Shown here: piece by piece, positions 16,114 to 21,006 of the stretch | Layout: the number at the start of each line of letters is the position of its first letter | How positions within the stretch are numbered: the stretch's first letter is position 1 | From: a virus | Direction: 5' to 3' (one strand) | DNA length: 22,562 nucleotides | IMG/VR virus record: IMGVR_UViG_3300042922_000865 | Location: 1 to 22,562 of that record | The notes under the pieces: generated by a model | Databases searched by the model: none | What the model saw: the letters and a program-made list of their open reading frames with translations, nothing else | What the model was told of the DNA's origin: nothing | Made by a program: the position numbers and the translations under genes

Positions 16114-16181
16114 TTGTATATTATTACAATTTTTAGTCGTTATTCTATGTATTATAAGCTTATATTTGTAATATCTCACAA
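16114..16181. repeat. Pair of TTGT-N8-ACAA boxes
   Basis: TTGTATATTATTACAA at 16114-16129 and TTGTAATATCTCACAA at 16166-16181, 52 bases start to start. The first matches 2200-2215 at 15 of 16 bases. The second shares only the half sites. Likely binding sites for a regulator, though A/T-rich sequence makes such half sites easier to find by chance. Confidence 0.45.
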
Positions 16182-16202
16182 ATAAATTTGTTAAAATTAT
16201 TG

Positions 16203-16210
16203 TTTGGAGG
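16203..16210 (-). promoter_or_regulatory. Segment complementary to the ssDNA-binding gene's ribosome binding site
   Basis: The leader RNA reads CCUCCAAA here, the exact reverse complement of UUUGGAGG at 16026-16019, the ribosome binding region of the downstream gene. An 8-bp long-range pairing could hide that site. Confidence 0.4.
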
Positions 16211-16222
16211 ACTTAAATTCCT

Positions 16223-16243
16223 ACAGATTGGTTTCCAACCAGT
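16223..16243 (-). repeat. Leader hairpin GGUUGG-AAA-CCAAUC
   Basis: On the minus transcript GGUUGG (16240-16235) pairs with CCAAUC (16231-16226) with one G-U wobble, which is an A-C mismatch on the other strand; flanking AC/GU pairs can extend the stem past one mismatch. A competing stem CAGU-GGA-ACUG (16250-16240) shares bases with it, so two folds may exclude each other. Confidence 0.5.
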
Positions 16244-16250
16244 TCCACTG

Positions 16251-16265
16251 TTAGTCAATAAACAT
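16251..16265 (-). CDS. Four-codon upstream ORF (leader peptide candidate)
   Basis: ATG TTT ATT GAC TAA, preceded by AAAGGAG at proper spacing and by the AATTAAATAT box, exactly the arrangement seen ahead of real first genes at 2095 and 18607. It would encode only MFID. A ribosome stopping here would cover the bases that form the adjoining hairpins, so it could act as a regulatory minimal ORF. It could also be a remnant of a gene start. Confidence 0.4.
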   Translation of the reverse strand: MFID

Positions 16266-16287
16266 CTTCTCCTTTCTAACTTTGTTT

Positions 16288-16297
16288 ATATTTAATT
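16288..16297 (-). promoter_or_regulatory. Conserved leader box AATTAAATAT, copy 3
   Basis: Minus strand CCAATTAAATATAAACAAAG, about ten bases before the ribosome binding site of the 4-codon frame. It shares 18 bases with copy 2. Confidence 0.5.
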
Positions 16298-16319
16298 GGT
16301 GTGGTTTATTTTTTACTTG

Positions 16320-16334
16320 AGGGGTAAATCCCCT
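16320..16334 (-). repeat. 5'-terminal mRNA hairpin
   Basis: AGGGG-AUUUA-CCCCU on the minus transcript. With the -10 box ending at 16343 the transcript should start near 16336, so this hairpin is at the extreme 5' end, where such structures protect mRNA from decay. Confidence 0.6.
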
Positions 16335-16342
16335 ACTATTTT

Positions 16343-16371
16343 AGTATACTACCTTTGAATATCTTTGTCAA
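16343..16371 (-). promoter_or_regulatory. Sigma-A type promoter, unit C (replication operon)
   Basis: TTGACA at 16371-16366, 17 bases, TATACT at 16348-16343 on the minus strand: one mismatch from a perfect consensus. It lies after the 16391 gene and reads toward the ssDNA-binding gene. Confidence 0.85.
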
Positions 16372-16390
16372 TAATTAATTGTAAAATATT

Positions 16391-16675
16391 TTAATCTTTT
16401 TTATCTTTATGCGGGACTCTAATTTCTACATAATCTTTAAATAAAAATATAGAATCCTCTTCGTTTTCATCATCATAGTTCATTCTTATTCCACAATAAT
16501 TTCCACTTTGCAACGTCAATAAATTATCTTTTAATATGTCTTTACCTCTATTAATTATATCTATAATACTAGCATGATAACAATCTCCACCATTGTTTTC
16601 ACTAATCCAAGTTTCAGTTTCCAATCCTTCAGCTCTGAAATAATTAGCTATTTTATTTGCTTCATCTTGATTCAT
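16391..16675 (-). CDS. Hypothetical protein, 94 aa
   Basis: A 94-residue acidic product from ATG 16675-16673, starting MNQDEANKIANYFRAEGLET. AAGGAAG lies upstream at a rather long spacing (about 13 bases). An in-frame TTG at 16699-16697 would add eight residues but has only a weak GAGAG site. The sequence has a helix, a strand with GGDCYHASIIDI and a C-terminal FKDYVEIRVPHK; it has no recognised family. It is the last gene of unit B and is followed directly by the next promoter. Confidence 0.7.
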   Translation of the reverse strand: MNQDEANKIANYFRAEGLETETWISENNGGDCYHASIIDIINRGKDILKDNLLTLQSGNYCGIRMNYDDENEEDSIFLFKDYVEIRVPHKDKKD

Positions 16676-16722
16676 ATGTAAAATATCACTTCCTTTCAAT
16701 ATCTCTCTATAAAAGATAGATT

Positions 16723-16995
16723 TTACAATGCTTTATTTAAAATCTCTTTTATTTCTGAATGCAAATCTACAATATTTTCAGGAAAATCCCACAATATAGA
16801 TTCATCACTTACATCATTAATATCTACGTATATAGCTACGATGTCATTTATGTCTATTTCTGCTTCTTGCAATAACATACCTAATCGAATCCATTTCCTA
16901 CTATATAAAGAATGTCCTTCGTCAAATTTTTTACCTTTAAAATATACAACTAACCAATCGTTTAAGTTTATAATAACTGCCATATCTTGAAACAT
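16723..16995 (-). CDS. Hypothetical protein, 90 aa
   Basis: A 90-residue product from ATG 16995-16993, chosen because AAGGAGGG lies eight bases upstream; the frame stays open for another 20 codons, but that extension would overlap the zinc-ribbon gene by 40 bases. The protein is alpha/beta with an aromatic strand (NLNDWLVVYFKGKKF), a helix with LGMLLQEAEIDINDI and an acidic C-terminal half. No recognised domain. Confidence 0.75.
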   Translation of the reverse strand: MFQDMAVIINLNDWLVVYFKGKKFDEGHSLYSRKWIRLGMLLQEAEIDINDIVAIYVDINDVSDESILWDFPENIVDLHSEIKEILNKAL

Positions 16996-17015
16996 ATTGT
17001 TACCCTCCTTAAATA

Positions 17016-17294
17016 CTAAAACCCATTTCCTAGATTTTTGCCACACATAGGACAATATTTGATTTTAAATGATAATATATTTCCATTTTCTCTATCATCT
17101 ATAACTTCCATGCAATGTTCGTATAAACTAAACCATGCATTTTTATTTTTATCTGTTACATATACCTTTTGAGTATAATCATTACAATACTTGCATTCTT
17201 CTTTAGGTGGCTTTACTGGCGGCATAGGAATCTTTTTAGGTGGTTTAGGTATGCCGTATTCTTTTTTCTTAAATAAGTTTTTAAATATATTCAT
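17016..17294 (-). CDS. Small zinc-ribbon protein with proline-rich N-terminus, 92 aa
   Basis: A 92-residue protein in two parts. Residues 1-32 are lysine- and proline-rich (KPPKKIPMPPVKPPK), a likely flexible or interaction segment. The rest holds a zinc ribbon: CKYC near 34-37 and CPMCGKNL near 81-88, the second a very common knuckle in phage small proteins. Zinc binding is inferred from the paired CxxC motifs. ATG at 17294-17292 follows GAGAGGAG. It probably binds nucleic acid or protein; the target is unknown. Confidence 0.8.
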   Translation of the reverse strand: MNIFKNLFKKKEYGIPKPPKKIPMPPVKPPKEECKYCNDYTQKVYVTDKNKNAWFSLYEHCMEVIDDRENGNILSFKIKYCPMCGKNLGNGF

Positions 17295-17306
17295 ACTAAC
17301 TCCTCT

Positions 17307-17498
17307 CTAAATTTCCTTCAAATCTTTTATAAGCAATACTACAAAGAAAGCTATAGTCATACTTAAACTTAGTCCTATTGCACTTTTTGGAATAAAATAT
17401 CCCTTGAAATAATCCATAAGATAAGATGACCAAAATATAATATTAATTCCATAAATAATAAGATAAAAAACTTTTAATATTTTTAATGATAATTTCAT
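17307..17498 (-). CDS. Small membrane protein, 63 aa, two transmembrane segments
   Basis: A 63-residue product from ATG 17498-17496, which follows AAAGGAG by seven bases; the frame is open nine codons further to a TTG that overlaps the upstream gene and is less likely. Two hydrophobic helices are clear, about residues 8-28 (VFYLIIYGINIIFW) and 38-57 (AIGLSLSMTIAFFVVLLI), with a short charged tail KDLKEI. No toxin, holin or export motif is recognised. A location in the host membrane is the only inference. Confidence 0.75.
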   Translation of the reverse strand: MKLSLKILKVFYLIIYGINIIFWSSYLMDYFKGYFIPKSAIGLSLSMTIAFFVVLLIKDLKEI

Positions 17499-17511
17499 AT
17501 ATAACTCCTTT

Positions 17512-17721
17512 CTAATTTCTTTCAAATGTCATTTTGCCATAACCATCAACAACTAATTCACATTTACCTGTATCATTTGCTTTTTGATACATAAATTGAA
17601 CGACTGCCAAAATTGCTTCATCGGTAATGTCTTCTCTTTTAGTCCATATTTCTAATCCTGATTTATCTTTTCTTGTATTCCCTGCATATATTATGTTTGT
17701 TGGTGAAACTCCTATTTTCAC
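17512..17721 (-). CDS. Small phage protein of the VSP-NIIYAG type, 69 aa
   Basis: A 69-residue product beginning with GTG at 17721-17719, supported by AGAGGAG seven bases upstream. The order KIGVSPTNIIYAGNTRK, then a tryptophan and DITDEAILAVVQFMY, matches a family of small phage proteins of unknown function that I know by pattern (I believe it is a DUF7446-like family, not verified). It is followed by CELVVDGYGKMTF. Cytosolic. The next gene's ribosome binding site begins right after its stop. Confidence 0.75.
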   Translation of the reverse strand: MKIGVSPTNIIYAGNTRKDKSGLEIWTKREDITDEAILAVVQFMYQKANDTGKCELVVDGYGKMTFERN

Positions 17722-17752
17722 AAATTTTCTCCTCTCAATCCGTTTTTAAAAT

Positions 17753-17983
17753 TTAAGCCTTGCAGCACCAAGAATCTATCTTTTCCCAATATTTTTGATG
17801 AGTCCAACCTCCAGAATAATCAAAAATAACTTTTGTTCTTAATTGATATTTTACATAATATTTTTCTAACCATATTACTGTTGATGAATTTATTTTTATT
17901 GGGAATATAGCAAATTTCTCTTTAACCTTAGTATCAAGTATCTCATATTTTGGTTTTTCTTTTATTTTAAATATCAATATCAA
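17753..17983 (-). CDS. Small phage protein, 76 aa, with FAIFP and WLEKY motifs
   Basis: A 76-residue frame whose likely start is TTG at 17983-17981, overlapping the stop of the previous gene as TTGA; a second TTG at 17977 is better spaced from GAGGTG and equally possible. The order KFAIFPIKI, VIWLEKYYVKYQL and a C-terminal aromatic, cysteine-containing stretch (WTHQKYWEKIDSWCC) matches small phage proteins with a conserved FxxxPxxxxxxxxWLE core that recur in Firmicute and enterobacterial phages. The function is not known to me. Confidence 0.7.
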   Translation of the reverse strand: MILIFKIKEKPKYEILDTKVKEKFAIFPIKINSSTVIWLEKYYVKYQLRTKVIFDYSGGWTHQKYWEKIDSWCCKA

Positions 17984-18156
17984 ACACCTCTGTTTTTATA
18001 TGCTTCAACAAGAACTGTAAAAGAATAAAAAGTAGATATAAACAAACTTAAAGGTATCATTATATCTGGAACAAATCCTCCAAGGCAGTAAGTTATAAAA
18101 TAATATAACCATATTATAAAACTCGAAATGTAAAGTAATCTTAGTAATGAATTCAT
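17980..18156 (-). CDS. Small membrane protein, 58 aa, two transmembrane segments
   Basis: A 58-residue product, ATG at 18156-18154, with a strong GAAAGGAGGT site. It starts MNSLLRLLYISSFIIWLYYF and has two hydrophobic helices at about residues 5-25 and 31-51, joined by CLGGFVPD, with a basic tail EAYKNRGV. Topology and size are like those of the 63-residue protein at 17307-17498, so the unit encodes two small membrane proteins. The stop overlaps the next start. No known family. Confidence 0.7.
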   Translation of the reverse strand: MNSLLRLLYISSFIIWLYYFITYCLGGFVPDIMIPLSLFISTFYSFTVLVEAYKNRGV

Positions 18157-18218
18157 ATTGTTACCTCCTTTCTATTTAATTTTAATTGTGCATAAAACAT
18201 AACTTTTGTTGGGTTATA

Positions 18219-18268
18219 TATACTATATATAGTGGTATGAAAAATATAAAACTACTATATATAGTATA
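18219..18268. repeat. Twin ACTATATATAGT palindromes in a 15-bp inverted repeat
   Basis: ACTATATATAGT, itself a perfect 12-base palindrome, occurs at 18222-18233 and 18254-18265, 32 bases start to start. With flanking bases, TATACTATATATAGT at 18219 pairs with its reverse complement ending at 18268. It begins a few bases after the stop of the 18275 gene. No U-tract follows on the minus strand. It may be a paired operator or a 3' stabilising hairpin. Confidence 0.6.
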
Positions 18269-18274
18269 GATTTA

Positions 18275-18607
18275 TCAATAATTTATAGATTTATAAGCTT
18301 CTGCACTAATCATATAATATTTTACATTTATGTTTCCATGTATTTTATTGTCTGAAATCTTCCATTCCTTTATTGCTTCTAAATGAAAGTCGTCGTTTAT
18401 TAGTATTTGTTTGATTTTACAACAATGTTTTGGATTTAATTTGCCTGTTCCCATTGTAGTTTTTACTTCCATAGATTGATTTTCGCTTAAAATGTCATTC
18501 TTAAACTCCTCCCAGGTTTTGTCGCTTATTTTGTAAGAGCAATTTTGAAAGTCAACAGCCTTATTATCATTAGTTAAACTTGTATTTGTTTGAATTACGT
18601 AGAACAT
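18275..18607 (-). CDS. Hypothetical protein, 110 aa
   Basis: First gene of unit B. A 110-residue product, ATG at 18607-18605 with AAAAGGAG nine bases upstream. The N-terminus MFYVIQTNTSL is a strand; then comes a helix (KTWEEFKNDILSEN) and a C-terminal strand-rich part (KIHGNINVKYYMI). Cysteines at 23, 62 and 63 are not arranged as a zinc site. I do not recognise it. As the promoter-proximal gene it should be among the most expressed of this unit. Confidence 0.78.
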   Translation of the reverse strand: MFYVIQTNTSLTNDNKAVDFQNCSYKISDKTWEEFKNDILSENQSMEVKTTMGTGKLNPKHCCKIKQILINDDFHLEAIKEWKISDNKIHGNINVKYYMISAEAYKSINY

Positions 18608-18633
18608 ACTATTTTCTCCTTTTCTATTTATTA

Positions 18634-18643
18634 ATATTTAATT
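18634..18643 (-). promoter_or_regulatory. Conserved leader box AATTAAATAT, copy 4
   Basis: Minus strand CCAATTAAATATTAATAAAT, just before the AAAAGGAG of the 18275 gene and downstream of the unit B promoter. Confidence 0.5.
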
Positions 18644-18684
18644 GGTTGTTTATATATTTTAATATGCTTATCTCTCTTAATTTT

Positions 18685-18713
18685 AGTATACTATATCTAG
18701 AAATATATGTCAA
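18685..18713 (-). promoter_or_regulatory. Sigma-A type promoter, unit B
   Basis: TTGACA at 18713-18708, 17 bases, TATACT at 18690-18685 on the minus strand, followed by AAAATTAAG as in the other promoters. The transcript should start near 18678 and has about 70 leader bases before the 18275-18607 gene. Confidence 0.85.
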
Positions 18714-18750
18714 TACTAATTTCATATTTATTTATAATTAATTTATGTTT

Positions 18751-18948
18751 TTATTCAACTATTTGAATACAATCTACAGTTTCTCGGCTAAACCCTTTAG
18801 CTAATAAGAAATACTTAAATTCATTAACTAACAGTTCAAAACTACCCAAACATTCCAACGTATCAAGAGTAAAACTCTTTTCTAGTTTAGTTTCCTGTCC
18901 CAGCTCGTCACTATAAGAAAATCCTATTTTTAACATTTTTTCTTCCAT
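18751..18948 (-). CDS. Hypothetical acidic protein, 65 aa
   Basis: A 65-residue product, ATG at 18948-18946 with GGGAGA upstream. It has a strand-rich first half (MLKIGFSYSDEL) and a helix (ELLVNEFKYFLLAKGF) before a final ETVDCIQIVE. Many small phage proteins share this plan of two strands and a long helix; the role is unknown. Last gene of unit A. Its initiation region, GATGATGGGAGATAAA, is an exact copy of that of the 19221-19523 gene. Confidence 0.72.
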   Translation of the reverse strand: MEEKMLKIGFSYSDELGQETKLEKSFTLDTLECLGSFELLVNEFKYFLLAKGFSRETVDCIQIVE

Positions 18949-18965
18949 ATTTATCTCCCATCATC

Positions 18966-19217
18966 TTATTCTTTAATTTTTGGCACCTTATCATTCCACC
19001 ATTTTTCAAGTGGATTTTTCTTAGCATAGAATCTAGAAGCCATATTCTCTTTTATTATTGTATTTACTAATGGATTATTACTCTCAAGAACTTTCTTTAA
19101 ATCACTCTCAGTAAAAAACAGTAAATCTCTACAAAATAACAATGCCACTCTTAGTTCTTCATATTCAACCCTTTTACCATCTTGAACATCAATAAAAACA
19201 TCCAAATAACTTCTCAT
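18966..19217 (-). CDS. Hypothetical protein, 83 aa
   Basis: An 83-residue helical protein, ATG at 19217-19215, with GAGGAG upstream and only three bases from the previous stop. It begins MRSYLDVFIDVQDGKRVEYE and ends in a basic, tryptophan-containing tail (NPLEKWWNDKVPKIKE). The helix YEELRVALLFCRDLLFF is amphipathic. No recognised domain; probably cytosolic. Confidence 0.75.
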   Translation of the reverse strand: MRSYLDVFIDVQDGKRVEYEELRVALLFCRDLLFFTESDLKKVLESNNPLVNTIIKENMASRFYAKKNPLEKWWNDKVPKIKE

Positions 19218-19220
19218 ATT

Positions 19221-19523
19221 TTATATCTCCTCATCAAAGTAACAACTAATATCTTCTCCAACAAAAGAATCTAGCACATTACATATACCCTCAATGAATT
19301 TATTTGTATATTCATCTATAAAATTTTGTAAGTTACAAACTTCTTCTCCGCCCCATTCAATTCCGCATTCATCAGGAGATAAATTGTGTTCTTCCATACT
19401 TTTATGCTTTAAAATATTTGTCTTAGCCACCAATTCACTTTTAAATTCATCTATATCCCAAAATTCCTGCTCTTCATTTAAGAATTTCTTAATTGCCATA
19501 AGTGTCTTTTTATTTGCTTTCAT
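19221..19523 (-). CDS. Hypothetical acidic protein, 100 aa
   Basis: A 100-residue product from ATG 19523-19521, starting MKANKKTLMAIKKFLNEEQE. The start follows GATGGGAGAT; a longer TTG start at 19550 would overlap the previous gene and is less likely. The protein has a basic first helix, then an acidic body with DECGIEWGGEEVCNLQNFIDEY and a C-terminal SYC end. Cysteines are too few for a finger. The family is not recognised. Confidence 0.73.
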   Translation of the reverse strand: MKANKKTLMAIKKFLNEEQEFWDIDEFKSELVAKTNILKHKSMEEHNLSPDECGIEWGGEEVCNLQNFIDEYTNKFIEGICNVLDSFVGEDISCYFDEEI

Positions 19524-19530
19524 ACTACTT

Positions 19531-19695
19531 TTATCTCCCATCATCCTCAATTATATTTTCTATGTAATCAATTAAGTCCTGAACACTATCAGCTAATGCA
19601 TGACACATTAATTCAGCAGTATATTTACCTTTCTTGAACTGGATTAAATGTTCTTTTGATTGCTTAATTGTTTCTTTTATGTTTATATTGCTCAT
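19531..19695 (-). CDS. Small hypothetical protein, 54 aa
   Basis: A 54-residue frame, ATG at 19695-19693, preceded by AAGGAGGAA lying inside the last codons of the gene upstream, four bases away. It reads MSNINIKETIKQSKEHLIQF and continues with GKYTAELMCHALADSVQDLIDYIENII, almost wholly helical, with an acidic end EDDGR. The HALADS segment suggests a helical bundle; no function known. Its last codons are the ribosome binding site of the next gene. Confidence 0.7.
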   Translation of the reverse strand: MSNINIKETIKQSKEHLIQFKKGKYTAELMCHALADSVQDLIDYIENIIEDDGR

Positions 19696-19699
19696 AATA

Positions 19700-20023
19700 T
19701 TATTCCTCCTTAAATTTTACACCTGCATTTTTAAATATTTTAGTAGCATACTCACCTCGACTACCTATTGGGAATACATGGTTTTCAAATTCAAATTTTC
19801 TTACAAGAATTAATTTCATCATTAACTGAAATTCTTCTTTTGTAATAATTTGTAACTTCTTAACTTTTTTCCAAGCCGATTGAACTTCATTTAAAGAAAT
19901 TTTATTTTGTGAACAAATTAAATATAACCTAGGATATTTCTTTATAAATAATAAATCTTGCTTAGAAAATGCATTTTTGTGATTTAACTTACCTTTCTTT
20001 TTAGATTTTATATATTTATTAAT
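19700..20023 (-). CDS. Hypothetical basic protein, 107 aa, apparent AUU start
   Basis: An open frame of 107 codons with no ATG, GTG or TTG before codon 68. A stop (TAA) lies in frame just before the ribosome binding site GAGGAGG, so initiation must occur in the run ATT ATT ATT AAT AAA TAT ATA. The third ATT (20023-20021) is seven bases after AGGAGG. The preceding 15 bases, AGGAGGAATTATTAT, are identical to those of the 67-residue gene, in which the next base is G (ATG). The product is very basic near the start (KYIKSKKKGKLNHKNAF), helical in the middle (EVQSAWKKVKKLQIITKEEF) and ends KFKEE. Its last codons carry the ribosome binding site of the next gene. The long clean frame and coupling argue for a real, translated gene; a recent start-codon loss is the alternative. 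Confidence 0.65.
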   Translation of the reverse strand: MNKYIKSKKKGKLNHKNAFSKQDLLFIKKYPRLYLICSQNKISLNEVQSAWKKVKKLQIITKEEFQLMMKLILVRKFEFENHVFPIGSRGEYATKIFKNAGVKFKEE

Positions 20024-20069
20024 AATAATTCCTCCTCTTTATTTATTTTCACTTGATAAAATCACATTT

Positions 20070-20288
20070 CTATAGTGTTATTCTTTCATAAATCCATCCA
20101 CTTTTGGGTTCGGTTAATTCATAATGGTAACTCATTCTATTTTCTTTATGATTATATTCAAGAATAATATTTGTTACTATCAACTCTAATTCACAGTAAT
20201 ACTTTAAAATTCCACATTCATCCTCTTGAAACGCTTTTCTTGTTAACTTATCACCAATATTATACTTTGGATTAAATGATATATCCAT
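20070..20288 (-). CDS. Hypothetical protein, 72 aa
   Basis: A 72-residue product from ATG 20288-20286, after AGAGAGGAA; the frame is open upstream to 20342, but that stretch overlaps the zinc-ribbon gene and lacks a ribosome binding site. It starts MDISFNPKYNIGDKLTRKAF and has GILKYYCELELIVTNIILEY, then YHYELTEPKSGWIYERITL. The NIGDKL opening and strand-rich body look like a small SH3-like barrel of the kind found in many phage accessory proteins. It overlaps the previous gene by 17 bases. Confidence 0.72.
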   Translation of the reverse strand: MDISFNPKYNIGDKLTRKAFQEDECGILKYYCELELIVTNIILEYNHKENRMSYHYELTEPKSGWIYERITL

Positions 20289-20733
20289 AATTTTCCTCTC
20301 TTTCAAAATCATCGCTGCGATACATTTTATCAATATTTTCATCTAATTCACTAACTTGTTCTCTTAAATTCGAAGCTTCTTTTTTACTATCTGTATTGCA
20401 GCACTTTTTCCACAATCTATCTCTTTCAGCAATTAATAATTTACATTCTTCTCTCTTATCTACTTCATCAATTATCTCTATATTTATAGGCTCTCCACAA
20501 AATGGGCAATATTCAATAGTTTCATAATGATAATCTACCCAATTCTCTTCCAAGTCTTCAGTTCTAAATAATCTTACTGAATACCTATAACCCTCAATGT
20601 TGTCTGCAATATATTTATCATTTAAACAAATATTTTTACTATTAATTAATTTGTCGCAACACTTTTCTATTGACTTGAGTTTATAAGATGTCACACCCTT
20701 TTCTATAATCCATTTCTCTGCTTTGATTTTCAT
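20272..20733 (-). CDS. Hypothetical zinc-ribbon protein, 153 aa
   Basis: A 153-residue product, ATG at 20733-20731, with AAAGGAG ten bases upstream. It has cysteines at 25-26 and 36, then the knuckle YCPFCGEPI near 75-83. With only one clear CxxC, zinc binding would need the N-terminal cysteines or a partner. The C-terminal third is a long charged helix (KLLIAERDRLWKKC, NLREQVSELDENIDKMY) that could be a coiled coil. The family is not recognised; a role in protein contacts is a guess. Confidence 0.78.
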   Translation of the reverse strand: MKIKAEKWIIEKGVTSYKLKSIEKCCDKLINSKNICLNDKYIADNIEGYRYSVRLFRTEDLEENWVDYHYETIEYCPFCGEPINIEIIDEVDKREECKLLIAERDRLWKKCCNTDSKKEASNLREQVSELDENIDKMYRSDDFEREENYGYII

Positions 20734-20749
20734 ATCAGTTGTTCTCCTT

Positions 20750-21004
20750 TTATTTATAATTTAATTCATTCCTGCACATTAATATAGATATTTTCCTATC
20801 ATCTGTAATTTCTGAAATAACCATAGTTGATAAATCTTTATTATATCTTCTATCATTTAAATCCAGACAAATCACTATATCTTTATCCGTTATTTCAGCT
20901 ATATATTTAGCATCTTCTAATAATTTTACACTTTCTTCGGATAAGGTTTCTTTTGGATTGTCTATTAAATATTGTGCTGTTGAATCATACAACAATCTTC
21001 CCAT
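20750..21004 (-). CDS. Hypothetical acidic protein, 84 aa
   Basis: An 84-residue product, ATG at 21004-21002, with AAAGGAG upstream and two bases from the previous stop. It starts MGRLLYDSTAQYLIDNPKET, then a helix (SEESVKLLEDAKYIAEI) and a strand-rich acidic part (DIVICLDLNDRRYNKDL). No recognised domain. Confidence 0.75.
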   Translation of the reverse strand: MGRLLYDSTAQYLIDNPKETLSEESVKLLEDAKYIAEITDKDIVICLDLNDRRYNKDLSTMVISEITDDRKISILMCRNELNYK

Positions 21005-21006
21005 GG

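Larger units (their letters stand above)
16009..16342 (-). promoter_or_regulatory. Long structured leader of the replication operon
   Basis: About 330 untranslated bases between the unit C promoter and the ssDNA-binding gene. In order of transcription it holds a 5'-terminal hairpin, the AATTAAATAT box, a 4-codon upstream frame, one or two small hairpins, a CCUCCAAA segment complementary to the gene's own ribosome binding region, two TTGT-N8-ACAA boxes, then a long A/U-rich stretch. No long open frame is present. I do not recognise a known riboswitch class. An A/U-rich binding platform for autoregulation, or an origin of replication, are both possible. Confidence 0.55.

Noticed and set aside
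16009-16342. Known riboswitch, T-box or CRISPR-like repeat in the ssDNA-binding leader
   Set aside because: GUGGAACUGG resembles part of a T-box motif by eye, but the specifier stem, the full T-box and a terminator are missing. No repeat-spacer periodicity is present.
17016-17055. Longer start for the 90-residue gene overlapping the zinc-ribbon gene
   Set aside because: The internal ATG at 16995 has AAGGAGGG at ideal spacing, while the upstream start has none.
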